From an uncultured Treponema sp. (GTDB taxonomy: Bacteria; Spirochaetota; Spirochaetia; Treponematales; Treponemataceae), in NCBI GenBank assembly GCA_937894335.1, contig CALCRU010000055.1, positions 62,001 to 126,000 on the forward strand: 64,000 nucleotides of DNA. The letters run 5' to 3'. Below the pieces are notes generated by a model. It had not been told where the DNA came from, ran no database searches, and worked only from the letters and a program-made list of their open reading frames with translations. Below are positions 42,905 through 50,480 of this stretch, piece by piece. A program made the translations under genes and the position numbers. Positions within the stretch are counted from its first letter, which is position 1. The number at the start of each line of letters is the position of its first letter.

Positions 42905-42933
42905 ACATTACAACAAATGATAATTTTTTGCAA
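42905..42933 (-). promoter_or_regulatory. Promoter of ndk, leaderless geometry
   Basis: TTGCAA (42928-42933), 17-nt spacer and TAATGT (42905-42910), minus strand, six bases before the ATG. The -10 is weak. Confidence 0.5.
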
Positions 42934-42937
42934 GCAG

Positions 42938-44443
42938 TCAGTCTGCCAAGGTAACAGTTGCGCCTGAAAGTTTTGCTGGGTACTGCTCCACATAGGCTAT
43001 CTTGTTTCCCAAAAGACCAACACGCACAAGCTCGCTGTCTGTGGCTCCGTACATTTCCTCCATGCCGTTAAACACAAAGTTCCCCATAGAATATACAATC
43101 AGACTGTCGCCATACCATTCCGTAGGCTGAAGCACATGGGGGTGACTTCCAAAGACAATGTCTGCACCGCTAGAACAGAGGGCCTCGTAAAATTCACGCT
43201 GACTTTTTGACGGAACAAAACGGTATTCTTCTCCGCCGTGAACATTTACAATTACAAAGTAGCCTGCATCCTTTTCTTTTTTTACAGCATCAAGAAGTTC
43301 ATCGCTCTTCCACAAGATTCCTGCCCTGTCTTCCGTTGCAGTTGCAGTTTTTTTCCCATCAAAGCCAGACTGCTCCACAGGAAAGGCACCGCAACTGATT
43401 ACAGAAAGGGGAACTCCCTTTATGCTAGTATGATAAAATTTTTTTGCCTCTTCTGCATTGTATCCTATTCCGCTAGAAGGAACGCCGTATTCTGCAAAGG
43501 CCTTAAGGGTATCCTTAAAGCCTGACTCACCGTAGTCGTAGCAGTGGTTGTTGGTCTGCATAAGGTAGTCAAAGCCCGCCTGCAAAAGATAGGAAAGCAC
43601 CTGTTTTTTAAATTTGAATGTGTATGTCTTTGTAGCATTACTCCAAGATTCAGTTACAACTCCCTCCAGATTTCCAATAGTAAAGTCGCTATTCTGCAAA
43701 AGAGGAAGCGTTGTGCCAAAAACTTTTTCAAGTCCGTCGTCAGAGCCCATCATCATTTCCTGAGCGCCACGAGCAACCATAATGTCGCCTACACTAGCAA
43801 TGAACATTGGCCCCTCAGATTCCGTAGAGCCAAGAAGCTCCTGGTAACCAGTAAATAAAAAATGTCTTTCGCACCAGTCTTCCAGTGCCGCCTGCATTTT
43901 TTCATTCTGCACAAAAATTGTAACCACAGCACTTTTTGTAAGGGTAAGTCCGTAGTCATCTTCAGAAGCATACGCACCCTCTACAGGAAGAGCACGCCAC
44001 CCTTCGGGAATGTCCAGCCCCTGACAGAATGAAAGTTCCAGTTCAGGAGAAAGGACCGTAACTCCCTTTTCTGAAAAATCAGAAGGAACGCAGGGAAGAA
44101 GAAAATTTTCCGAAAGGGGATAGCATATTTCGTTTGAGCCTGCCTGCTGGGGAAGCAGAGTAACATTTTCTTCCACACGGATTGAAGCAAAGGGAAGACG
44201 CACTGTTCCAAGAAAAGACCCCTCTTCTTCGCGAATGTCACCTTCTCTAACAAATGCAAAAGGAAGAGATTCCGATTCAGAGTCAACAACATAAAGGTCA
44301 TACAATTCGTCAGAAAGTCGGACTTCGTATGTTACCCTGGGAATGCAGAGTCTTGCAATCAAAAGGGCCACAGAAGAAACAAACAGAAGGGCAAGAATAG
44401 CGCCCACAAGAATAAAGACAGTTTTTTTCCTAGACAGATCCAT
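42938..44443 (-). CDS. CapA-like (PGA_cap) metallophosphatase family protein
   Basis: A 501-aa protein with one N-terminal membrane anchor (residues about 10-32) and an extracytoplasmic CapA-type domain: VGDIMVARGAQEMM, GNLEGVVT, QTNNHCYDYGESG, NVHGGEEYRF and GSHPHVLQPTEWYG. CapA proteins act in poly-gamma-glutamate capsule formation, but many homologues have unknown roles. Residues 35-200 are extra and lack a known domain. No ribosome site; the -10 box is six bases from the ATG. Confidence 0.82.
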   Translation of the reverse strand: MDLSRKKTVFILVGAILALLFVSSVALLIARLCIPRVTYEVRLSDELYDLYVVDSESESLPFAFVREGDIREEEGSFLGTVRLPFASIRVEENVTLLPQQAGSNEICYPLSENFLLPCVPSDFSEKGVTVLSPELELSFCQGLDIPEGWRALPVEGAYASEDDYGLTLTKSAVVTIFVQNEKMQAALEDWCERHFLFTGYQELLGSTESEGPMFIASVGDIMVARGAQEMMMGSDDGLEKVFGTTLPLLQNSDFTIGNLEGVVTESWSNATKTYTFKFKKQVLSYLLQAGFDYLMQTNNHCYDYGESGFKDTLKAFAEYGVPSSGIGYNAEEAKKFYHTSIKGVPLSVISCGAFPVEQSGFDGKKTATATEDRAGILWKSDELLDAVKKEKDAGYFVIVNVHGGEEYRFVPSKSQREFYEALCSSGADIVFGSHPHVLQPTEWYGDSLIVYSMGNFVFNGMEEMYGATDSELVRVGLLGNKIAYVEQYPAKLSGATVTLAD

Positions 44444-44449
44444 GAGGCA

Positions 44450-44478
44450 ATTTTAGGCGGAATCAGACTTTTGCGCAA
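44450..44478 (-). promoter_or_regulatory. Promoter of the CapA-like gene, leaderless geometry
   Basis: TTGCGC (44473-44478), 17-nt spacer and TAAAAT (44450-44455) on the minus strand, then TGCCTC and the ATG. Confidence 0.55.
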
Positions 44479-44504
44479 GACACCCAAAAGGCACACTTGC
44501 ATTC

Positions 44505-44533
44505 TTGACAGGAGGCAGCATAAGTCGTAACCT
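44505..44533 (+). promoter_or_regulatory. Promoter of the O-methyltransferase gene
   Basis: TTGACA (44505-44510), 17-nt spacer and TAACCT (44528-44533), ten bases before the ATG at 44544, so the leader would be only a few bases long. Confidence 0.5.
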
Positions 44534-44543
44534 TAGCGTCAAC

Positions 44544-45131
44544 ATGGACGCAATTAGCACAATAAAAGACTACGCAAAAAAAGAAGCCGTCCCCATCATT
44601 CAGGATGCTGGCTGTGACTTCATATGCAGCTACATAAGTGAACACGGTTGCAAAAACATTCTGGAAATAGGAACCGCAATAGGATACTCCTCAATTAGGT
44701 TTGCAAGCCTTAGCCCAGACATCCGCATTACAACAATTGAAATAGATCTGGACCGCTACATTCGCGCCAAAGAAAACATAAGCGCCATGCACCTTGAAGA
44801 CAGAATAAATGCCATAAACGATGACGCCCTAACCTGCTCCATAGATGGACTCTTTGACCTTATTTTCATAGATGCAGCAAAAGCCCAGTACATAAAGTTC
44901 TTTGAAAAATACAAGGCCAACCTTGCCCCTGGTGGAGTTATAGTAAGCGACAATCTTTCCTTTCACGGCATGGTAGACGATCTTTCCCTAACCCACAACT
45001 ACAGCACAAAAAAGCTGGTAAAGAAAATACAAAAGTACGCAAAGTTTTTAAAAGCCAACACAGAATTTGAAACCACCTTTTACGAAGTGGGAGACCGCAT
45101 TGCAGTAAGCAAAAGGATATCCTCTGTTTAG
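44544..45131 (+). CDS. SAM-dependent O-methyltransferase (class I, catechol type)
   Basis: A 195-aa protein. SAM-binding motif I ILEIGTAIGYSSIRFA, the acidic LIFIDAAKAQYIKFFE and GGVIVSDN are those of the caffeoyl-CoA/catechol O-methyltransferase family. The ATG at 44544 is preferred: the longer frame would begin at the TTG of the promoter -35 box. GGAGG at 44511 is too far upstream to act as a ribosome site. Substrate unknown. Confidence 0.85.
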   Translation: MDAISTIKDYAKKEAVPIIQDAGCDFICSYISEHGCKNILEIGTAIGYSSIRFASLSPDIRITTIEIDLDRYIRAKENISAMHLEDRINAINDDALTCSIDGLFDLIFIDAAKAQYIKFFEKYKANLAPGGVIVSDNLSFHGMVDDLSLTHNYSTKKLVKKIQKYAKFLKANTEFETTFYEVGDRIAVSKRISSV

Positions 45132-45187
45132 CAGGCCCACCTTGCACCAGGTCAAATGATTTTGTATCATAAGAAAAGAGGTGCATT

Positions 45188-46447
45188 ATGGAACAGGCAT
45201 TCAGCTCCGAGGCAATGAACGAAAAAAATCCAAAGTGGGAGCAGTGCATAAAAAGGGAAAACTCTCTCTACAGCCGCAACAACGGAATCCGCTCAGAATT
45301 TGAAAGGGACTACACAAGACTTTTGCATTCACAGGCATTCAGCCGACTTAAGCACAAGACCCAAGTTTTCTTTGCACCCCACAATGATCACACCTGTACT
45401 CGCATGGAACATGTTCTTCATGTGGCAAGCGTAAGCGAAACCATTGCAAAATACATGGGACTTAATGCAGAACTTACCAAGGCAATCGCCATAGGTCACG
45501 ACATAGGACACGCACCCTTTGGACATACAGGAGAAGACATTCTAAACAGCCTTCTTGAAAATGATGATGCAAAAAATGCCCCAAAGAAATTCTGGCACGA
45601 GAGGAACAGTCTCTTTTTTGCCGACTACATAGAAACCCTAAGCGACCCCAACGAAGTGCAGAAAAACCTTGACCTAACTTACGCTGTAAGAGATGGACTC
45701 ATATGCCACTGCGGAGAAATTGACAAGCAGGGAATAAGACCCCGTGACGAGGCAATGGATCTGTATGACATAAAAAAGCCTGGATTTGTGGAACCCTACA
45801 CTTGGGAAGGATGCGTTGTAAAAATAAGCGACAAAATTGCATTTATAGGACGGGACATAGAAGACGCAAGAGCCTACCACATTCTTGACATGGGAAGCTA
45901 CAGGGAACTAAGACAGATAGTTGCAGGCACTTTGGGATTCAAACCAAAAATACGCTCGGGAAGAGCAATAAATACAACGGTACTCATGAACGACATGATT
46001 GTAGACCTGTGCGAACAAAGCTCACCAGAAAAAGGTCTGTGCTTTAGCGACTCCTACTTTACATTCATAAAAGAATTAAAGAAGTTTTGTTTTTCAAACA
46101 TATACAATCACTGGCGTCTTGTGGAATTTCAGAAGTATGCCGAAACAGTTTTGGGATGCATTTACCGCACTCTTATTAAGACGCAACCCTACGCACAAAG
46201 CGGACGCATTGCAACAGCCCTACGCTACTACCCCAAGCTAAAGTCCACATTTGAAGACTGGCTGGTAAAGTTTACAAACTACGCACCCAGGAACGAGTCC
46301 GACCGCAAGAAGACTCTGCGTTACGAAACAAAAGAAGTGTTCAATGTAGACGAGTGGGAAAGTTTTCAGAAGTGCATCATAGAGTACATTTCGGGAATGA
46401 CAGACTCTTTTGCAATAAGCGTCTTTGAAGAAATAATCGCATTCTAA
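45188..46447 (+). CDS. dgt: Deoxyguanosinetriphosphate triphosphohydrolase-like protein
   Basis: A 419-aa HD-domain dNTPase. HSQAFSRLKHKTQVF, the metal-binding HTCTRMEHVLHVASVS and GHDIGHAPFGHTGE are the dGTPase motifs, and KISDKIAFIGRDIEDA is the conserved second metal part. It removes triphosphate from dGTP or other dNTPs. AGAGGTG ribosome site. A TATCAT box lies upstream at about 45166. Confidence 0.92.
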   Translation: MEQAFSSEAMNEKNPKWEQCIKRENSLYSRNNGIRSEFERDYTRLLHSQAFSRLKHKTQVFFAPHNDHTCTRMEHVLHVASVSETIAKYMGLNAELTKAIAIGHDIGHAPFGHTGEDILNSLLENDDAKNAPKKFWHERNSLFFADYIETLSDPNEVQKNLDLTYAVRDGLICHCGEIDKQGIRPRDEAMDLYDIKKPGFVEPYTWEGCVVKISDKIAFIGRDIEDARAYHILDMGSYRELRQIVAGTLGFKPKIRSGRAINTTVLMNDMIVDLCEQSSPEKGLCFSDSYFTFIKELKKFCFSNIYNHWRLVEFQKYAETVLGCIYRTLIKTQPYAQSGRIATALRYYPKLKSTFEDWLVKFTNYAPRNESDRKKTLRYETKEVFNVDEWESFQKCIIEYISGMTDSFAISVFEEIIAF

Positions 46448-46518
46448 AAACTTTCTGACTGCAGAGAATTCAGTTTGTCCAAATTCCTAACAGACAGAAA
46501 GCTTTATACAAAAAGAGG

Positions 46519-47031
46519 TTAAGCCTGCTCTTCTTCTGTGGGAGCAGGTTCTTCCTCTACAGGATACTGATACAGGAAGTTTACAAAGAAAGTCGTACAG
46601 TCGGGAACATGCAGTGCCCATTCCACCATTACAGACTTAATGTTCAAATCTGGCTGGATGGGAAGAAGAGTGTCCCTCATTCCGCGCATAATTTCCTTTG
46701 CATCGCTGTCTGTTGGCTCACCGCGAACCCATTCCGAATCAGCAAGGGTAGAAAGGTGCTGGAATACAAAAGCTGCATCAAGAGGTGAGTTTCTGTTAAT
46801 CTCTGACTTGCGCAACTGAAAGCGTACCTTCAAGTCCCATTCTTCCGTCTTTCCAAATTTTTCAACAGGATAGCTGTAGTGAACATTCATGTCGGTATAA
46901 TCAAGTTCTTCGTTAAAGAAGCGTGCAAGAACAACTCCCTTTGTGTAGGAAGGCGTGTAATTGACTTTCTCTTCAGAAATAAAATTTTCAGAATCCTGAA
47001 GGCTCCGTTCGTATTTCTCTTTTAATGTCAT
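46519..47031 (-). CDS. Hypothetical protein
   Basis: A 170-aa soluble protein without signal peptide, acidic, ending in a Pro/Glu-rich tail (VEEEPAPTEEEQA). AAGGAG ribosome site. Predicted mixed alpha/beta; no domain recognised. It stands alone between convergent dgt and the divergent channel gene. Confidence 0.65.
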   Translation of the reverse strand: MTLKEKYERSLQDSENFISEEKVNYTPSYTKGVVLARFFNEELDYTDMNVHYSYPVEKFGKTEEWDLKVRFQLRKSEINRNSPLDAAFVFQHLSTLADSEWVRGEPTDSDAKEIMRGMRDTLLPIQPDLNIKSVMVEWALHVPDCTTFFVNFLYQYPVEEEPAPTEEEQA

Positions 47032-47159
47032 GCAAAACTCCTTAGTAGGTCCGTTAAGAAATTTTTACAATTTCCTCCTTTTCTACTTTATTATATTTCA
47101 GAATTCTTGTAAACTATGTAAAGTAGAAAAGTAAAGAATTTACTTCAAGGAAGGATTTT

Positions 47160-47963
47160 ATGAATTCATCTGCCGAAATCGCCCGTCTCTATGTTGACCT
47201 TGGTTCCCAAAAGACAAAACTGCCTTTGGGTAAATTATTTGTAATGGCTATTCTTGCCGGTGCATTCATTGCTCTTGGCGGACTTGCAAGCACTGTAGCA
47301 TCTTTCGGAATCCAGTCTGCCGCTGCGGCACGCATCATAAGCGGTCTTGTATTTCCCATAGGACTTTCCCTTGTTCTTGTGGGAGGAGCAGAACTGTTTA
47401 CGGGAAACAGCCTGATGATTATGCCTGTTCTTCAAAAGAGAGCTAAGGTTGGCGGCATGCTTAAAAACTGGCTTGTAGTTTACCTCGGAAACTTTGTGGG
47501 AAGCCTTGCCATTGCCTTTGCCGTAGCCTTCTTCATCTCTGGTGGAAAGAACGGTCTTTACGGAGGCGCCCTTTCTTCCTCGCTGATTGCAACTGCAAAT
47601 GCAAAGACGAGCCTTGGATTTGGAACAGCATTTGTACGAGGAATACTTTGCAACTTCATGGTATGCATGGCTGTGTGGATTTCCATGGCTGCAACCCACG
47701 ACCTGGCTGGAAAAATAATTGCAATCTACCTTCCCATCTTTCTTTTTGTTCTCTGCGGATTTGAGCACTGCGTTGCAAACATGTACTTCATTCCGGTGGG
47801 ATTCATTTCCATGGTTCAGGCTGGAACTTCCATTGCAAACCTTCCATGGGCAGGATTCCTTTTAGGCAACATGCTTCCCGTCACACTTGGAAACCTTGTA
47901 GGCGGTGCATGCTGTGCAGGCGCACTTTACTGGTATGTATACCTTCAGGGTAACAGGGAATAA
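47160..47963 (+). CDS. Formate/nitrite transporter family channel (FocA/NirC)
   Basis: A 267-aa membrane protein with six helices. FVMAILAGAFIALGGLAS, the GAELFTGNSLM loop, LVVYLGNFVGSL, GILCNFMVCMAVW and FEHCVANMYFIP are the signature segments of the FNT family. It moves formate, nitrite or a related small anion; which one cannot be told. AAGGAAGG ribosome site, preceded by a 7-bp inverted repeat AAGTAAA/TTTACTT (47129-47145) in the 5' UTR. Confidence 0.92.
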   Translation: MNSSAEIARLYVDLGSQKTKLPLGKLFVMAILAGAFIALGGLASTVASFGIQSAAAARIISGLVFPIGLSLVLVGGAELFTGNSLMIMPVLQKRAKVGGMLKNWLVVYLGNFVGSLAIAFAVAFFISGGKNGLYGGALSSSLIATANAKTSLGFGTAFVRGILCNFMVCMAVWISMAATHDLAGKIIAIYLPIFLFVLCGFEHCVANMYFIPVGFISMVQAGTSIANLPWAGFLLGNMLPVTLGNLVGGACCAGALYWYVYLQGNRE

Positions 47964-48255
47964 ATCAAATTTTGTGATTAAATCACATTTTGTAATTTTT
48001 CTTTGCAAGAATTTGGTAAAGTCAAATTCTTGCATTACTAAATGATAACATTTTGAATGTTTTAAACTTTGTTTTGAAAAATTCTTTCGCTATCAAATGT
48101 AAATACTGCGATTTAAATTCATCATAGATGCATGAAAAAAAAAATTCTTCAAATTGATAATTTTTTTGTTGACAACATCCGATAAATAGGTGTTTAATAT
48201 AATATAGAGATAAAATTATCTACGGGGACCACCATCCCCAAAAGAGGAGTTTAAA
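47964..48255. other. AT-rich regulatory region before the histone-like gene
   Basis: 292 nt, very AT-rich. It holds a 15-bp palindrome TGTGATT-A-AATCACA (47973-47987) resembling a Crp/Fnr-type site, and an 11-bp inverted repeat GCAAGAATTTG/CAAATTCTTGC (48005-48033). TTGACA (48170-48175) and several TATAAT-like boxes (about 48195-48206) give non-ideal promoter spacing. A small hairpin GGGG/CCCC lies at 48224-48239 before the ribosome site. No gene seen. Confidence 0.55.
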
Positions 48256-48702
48256 ATGGCAAAAGAAAAGACAGCTACAGCGGCAAAAACTGTAGCAAAG
48301 AAAACAACAGCAGCTGCAAAGACTGGAGCAAAAAAGACTGCTTCTACTGCTAAGGCATCTGCAAAGAAGACAGCAACAACTGCAAAAACTGGTGCAAAGA
48401 AAACTGCTTCTACTGCTAAAGCATCTGCAAAGAAGACAGCAACAACTGCAAAGGCTTCTGCAAAGAAGACAGCAACAACTGCAAAGGCTTCTGCAAAGAA
48501 AACAACTAAGGCAGCAAAAACAACTGCAAAGAAGACAGCAACAACTGCAAAGGCTTCTGCAAAAAAGACAGCTACAACCGCTAAGTCTGCCGCAAAGAAA
48601 ACAACAAAGACAGCAAAGGCTGGTGCTAAGTCTACCGCTAAAACAGCAAAAACTGGAGCAAAAAAGACAACAGCAACCGCAAAGAAAGCTGTAAAGAAAT
48701 AA
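48256..48702 (+). CDS. Histone H1-like Lys/Ala/Thr-rich protein
   Basis: A 148-aa, extremely basic protein built of repeats such as SAKKTATTAKA and TGAKKTASTAK. It resembles the C-terminal tail of histone H1 and the bacterial Hc1/Hc2-type nucleoid proteins, so DNA compaction is likely. The DNA carries near-identical units of about 30 bp between 48352 and 48580. AGAGGAG ribosome site. A long open frame on the opposite strand is a by-product of the repeat composition. Confidence 0.82.
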   Translation: MAKEKTATAAKTVAKKTTAAAKTGAKKTASTAKASAKKTATTAKTGAKKTASTAKASAKKTATTAKASAKKTATTAKASAKKTTKAAKTTAKKTATTAKASAKKTATTAKSAAKKTTKTAKAGAKSTAKTAKTGAKKTTATAKKAVKK

Positions 48703-48787
48703 TCAACTCTTACCAATGCCCCTCTGAGAAAAGTTCTTCACCCTTGACCAGAGGGGCGTAATCTGTTAAAGTACAAACATTCCGTTA

Positions 48788-48861
48788 GCGCGACTAGCTC
48801 AGTTGGTTAGAGCACCAGCATGACACGCTGGGGGTCACAAGTTCGACTCTTGTGCCGCGCA
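48788..48861 (+). tRNA. tRNA-Val (GAC)
   Basis: A 74-nt cloverleaf. D-arm GCTC/GAGC, anticodon loop ATGACAC between CCAGC and GCTGG gives GAC; T-loop TTCGACT; discriminator A. The acceptor stem GCGCGAC / GCCGCGC has one A-C mismatch at pair 6-67. CCA is not encoded. Confidence 0.9.
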
Positions 48862-48908
48862 ATAAAAAAGGGAAAATACCTTTCGGTGTTTTCCCTTTTT
48901 TATTGCAT
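48859..48908 (+). terminator. Terminator of tRNA-Val with mirrored tRNA end
   Basis: An 18-bp perfect inverted repeat (GCAATAAAAAAGGGAAAA and its complement), extended to 22 bp by TACC/GGTG around TTTC. The left arm begins inside the tRNA 3' end. Confidence 0.82.
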
Positions 48909-49185
48909 CGAGAATTTTTTTTCATTACATGAAAAAAAATTCTCGCGCTTGTGCTGGCGGTTAAGGAGACATCAGTTTTTTATTTGTGCAATGAGTTTTT
49001 TTGCGTAGCAAAAAAACTCACGCGTGTTGCTTACTAACATCAAACCTCTTTCTTTTTTTATTGTAACGAGAATTTTTTCATTACATGAAAAAAAATTCTC
49101 GCGCTTGTGCTGGCGGCTAAGGAGACATCAGTTTTTTATTTGTGCCATGAGCTTTTTCCTACGCATAAACTCACGCATATGCAAA
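48899..49185. repeat. Two tandem copies of a hairpin-bearing repeat, period about 158 bp
   Basis: Copy 1 starts near 48899, copy 2 near 49058. Each begins with a T/A-rich hairpin; in copy 1, GAGAATTTTTTTTCAT and its exact complement flank TAC (48910-48944). Then follow CGCGCTTGTGCTGGCGG and GGAGACATCAG. In copy 1 a second perfect hairpin, TGAGTTTTTTTGC/GCAAAAAAACTCA, lies at 48992-49020; it has decayed in copy 2. No coding role seen. Confidence 0.8.
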
Positions 49186-49220
49186 CTGCTTACAGTTCCC
49201 TTCCCTTTTTTACATGGGGC

Positions 49221-49249
49221 TTGACTTATTTTTTATGCTTCCTTACCAT
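49221..49249 (+). promoter_or_regulatory. Promoter of the tRNA-like RNA
   Basis: TTGACT (49221-49226), 17-nt spacer and TACCAT (49244-49249). The predicted first transcribed base coincides with the start of the closing stem at 49256. Confidence 0.6.
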
Positions 49250-49255
49250 AACTAT

Positions 49256-49342
49256 AGGCAAAGGAAGGTCTCTAAATAGGAGCAGAGCTGGGGAAGTTTT
49301 CCACCATTGGCAGTTGGTTCAAATCCAACCGCCTTTGCCTCC
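49256..49342 (+). ncRNA. tRNA-like structured RNA (degenerate or atypical tRNA)
   Basis: AGGCAAAGG (49256-49264) pairs perfectly with CCTTTGCCT (49332-49340). Inside are three arms. A D-arm-like hairpin (CTCT/AGAG, 49270-49287) has the loop GG. A middle hairpin runs from 49289 to 49306. A canonical T-arm (GTTGG-TTCAAAT-CCAAC, 49313-49329) follows. The acceptor end GGCAAAG...CTTTGCC-T-CC is like that of tRNA-Cys. However, two or three extra bases separate the T-arm from the acceptor stem, and the middle loop AAGTTTT lacks U33. It is not a standard tRNA. Confidence 0.45.
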
Positions 49343-49392
49343 TTTGTAAAGGCTTACGGCCTTATACTCTTGCGACAGAAGTTTGGCTAAGA

Positions 49393-49435
49393 CAAAAAAA
49401 GAAAACCGACACACCGTACGAACAGTGTGCCAGTT
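49393..49435 (-). terminator. Terminator of the chemotaxis operon
   Basis: On the minus strand, AACTGGCACAC pairs with GTGTGTCGGTT (11 bp, two G-U) and is followed by TTCTTTTTTT. It lies about 90 nt after the cheY stop codon. Confidence 0.75.
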
Positions 49436-49522
49436 CCCTATTAGAGATTAACTTCGTCTGTTATGGTGCATGCTTCCTCAGTCAGTGACCGAAGGGGCAT
49501 ACCTTAACTTTAGAAACCAGCT

Positions 49523-49957
49523 CTATTTTAAAGAAGCGCTGATTCTTTCAAGAACCTTTTTGCGGTCAAGAGGCTTTACAATGTAGTTTTTTGCACCAGC
49601 AAGGAGGGACTTCTTTACAAGTTCTTCCTTTCCAAGGGCACTAACCATTACGACGCGTGCATTCTTGTCAAATGCAATAATCTGCTCAAGGGCGGTAATT
49701 CCGTCCATGCGAGGCATAGTAATGTCCATTGTAACAAGGTCAATGTTTGGACACAATTCCTTGTACTTGTCAACGCCGTCTTTTCCATCTTCGGCAGTTG
49801 CAACAACTTCGTATCCATCGCTTGTAAGAATCTGAGTTAACTGCTTTGCAACGAACATTGAATCATCAACGATAAGTACGCGGAACTTAGTACCATCGAG
49901 TTTTAATCCCTCTGGCGGTCGATCATTTACTGTAGGAAAATCCTGTTTCGTCTTCAT
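49523..49957 (-). CDS. cheY: Chemotaxis response regulator CheY
   Basis: A 144-aa single-domain receiver that signals to the flagellar motor. Acidic pocket VDDS, phospho-acceptor Asp in VTMDITMPRMDG, Ser/Thr in VMVSALG and Lys in IVKPLDR. It has an N-terminal extension of about 25 residues before the receiver. Last gene of the operon; AAGGAG ribosome site. Confidence 0.95.
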   Translation of the reverse strand: MKTKQDFPTVNDRPPEGLKLDGTKFRVLIVDDSMFVAKQLTQILTSDGYEVVATAEDGKDGVDKYKELCPNIDLVTMDITMPRMDGITALEQIIAFDKNARVVMVSALGKEELVKKSLLAGAKNYIVKPLDRKKVLERISASLK

Positions 49958-49970
49958 TTATAACTCCTTA

Positions 49971-50453
49971 TCATGTGCGCTCGCGTATTGCGACATTTAC
50001 TTCTATTTTACCGTACTCGGACAAAAGGGGAACGATAAGAGCTTCTACATTCTCATCTGTACCACCAAGAGCCGCGATTTCCATATTTTCGCCTACAAAC
50101 AAGGCTGGCGGTGTAAGGTCAAACTTAAATCCGAGTTCGTGCAACTTTGTAACTGCCTGTGCAGTAATAAGGTTAGCAAGCTCAGAAATAGTTGCCTTGG
50201 CAAGGTCATCAAACTCAGGCAACTTTTCGCCGTTCATCTGAGACGCAATGTTCAATGCAGTATCAAAAGTCATGTCAAAAAGAACACGGCCTTCTACATC
50301 ACCTGCAAGACCAACCAGCGCTGCAACGCCCATAACTGGCATTGCGGTGGACTTAAGGTACAAGTCACCACGCTTAACTTCGGCACCCCCAAGAACTTCT
50401 TTCAGAACTCTGTATGAAGTTTCTACAAACGGGTTAATGTACTCGACTCTCAT
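49971..50453 (-). CDS. cheX: CheY-P phosphatase CheX
   Basis: A 160-aa CheX of the CheC/FliY/CheX family. The phosphatase motif E-x-x-N is seen in ATISELANLITAQA (residues about 90-103). CheX is the main CheY-P phosphatase in spirochaetes. GGGGG ribosome site. It lies 13 nt before cheY in the operon. Confidence 0.94.
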   Translation of the reverse strand: MRVEYINPFVETSYRVLKEVLGGAEVKRGDLYLKSTAMPVMGVAALVGLAGDVEGRVLFDMTFDTALNIASQMNGEKLPEFDDLAKATISELANLITAQAVTKLHELGFKFDLTPPALFVGENMEIAALGGTDENVEALIVPLLSEYGKIEVNVAIRERT

Positions 50454-50480
50454 GCAAATATCCCCCTAATAGGTAATTGT

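Noticed and set aside
44505..44543. TTG start with GGAGG for the O-methyltransferase
   Set aside because: The TTG is the -35 box and GGAGG lies after it; homologous N-termini begin near the ATG at 44544.
48256..48702. CRISPR-like regular repeats
   Set aside because: The repeats are contiguous coding units without spacers and translate to a basic protein.
48216..48716. Long Ala/Val/Phe-rich frame on the minus strand
   Set aside because: It is the mirror of the Lys/Ala repeats of the histone-like gene and has no ribosome site; it arises from repeat composition.
49256..49342. Ordinary tRNA-Cys
   Set aside because: The acceptor end fits Cys, but no GCA anticodon is present and the T-arm is not adjacent to the acceptor stem.
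49256..49342. tRNA-Sec (extended acceptor stem)
   Set aside because: The closing stem is long, but there is no TCA anticodon loop, no long variable arm and no 6-bp D-stem.
49441..49505. Small frame MPLRSLTEE... in the cheY 3' UTR
   Set aside because: Only 19 codons, AAGG one base from the ATG, no hydrophobic or family feature.
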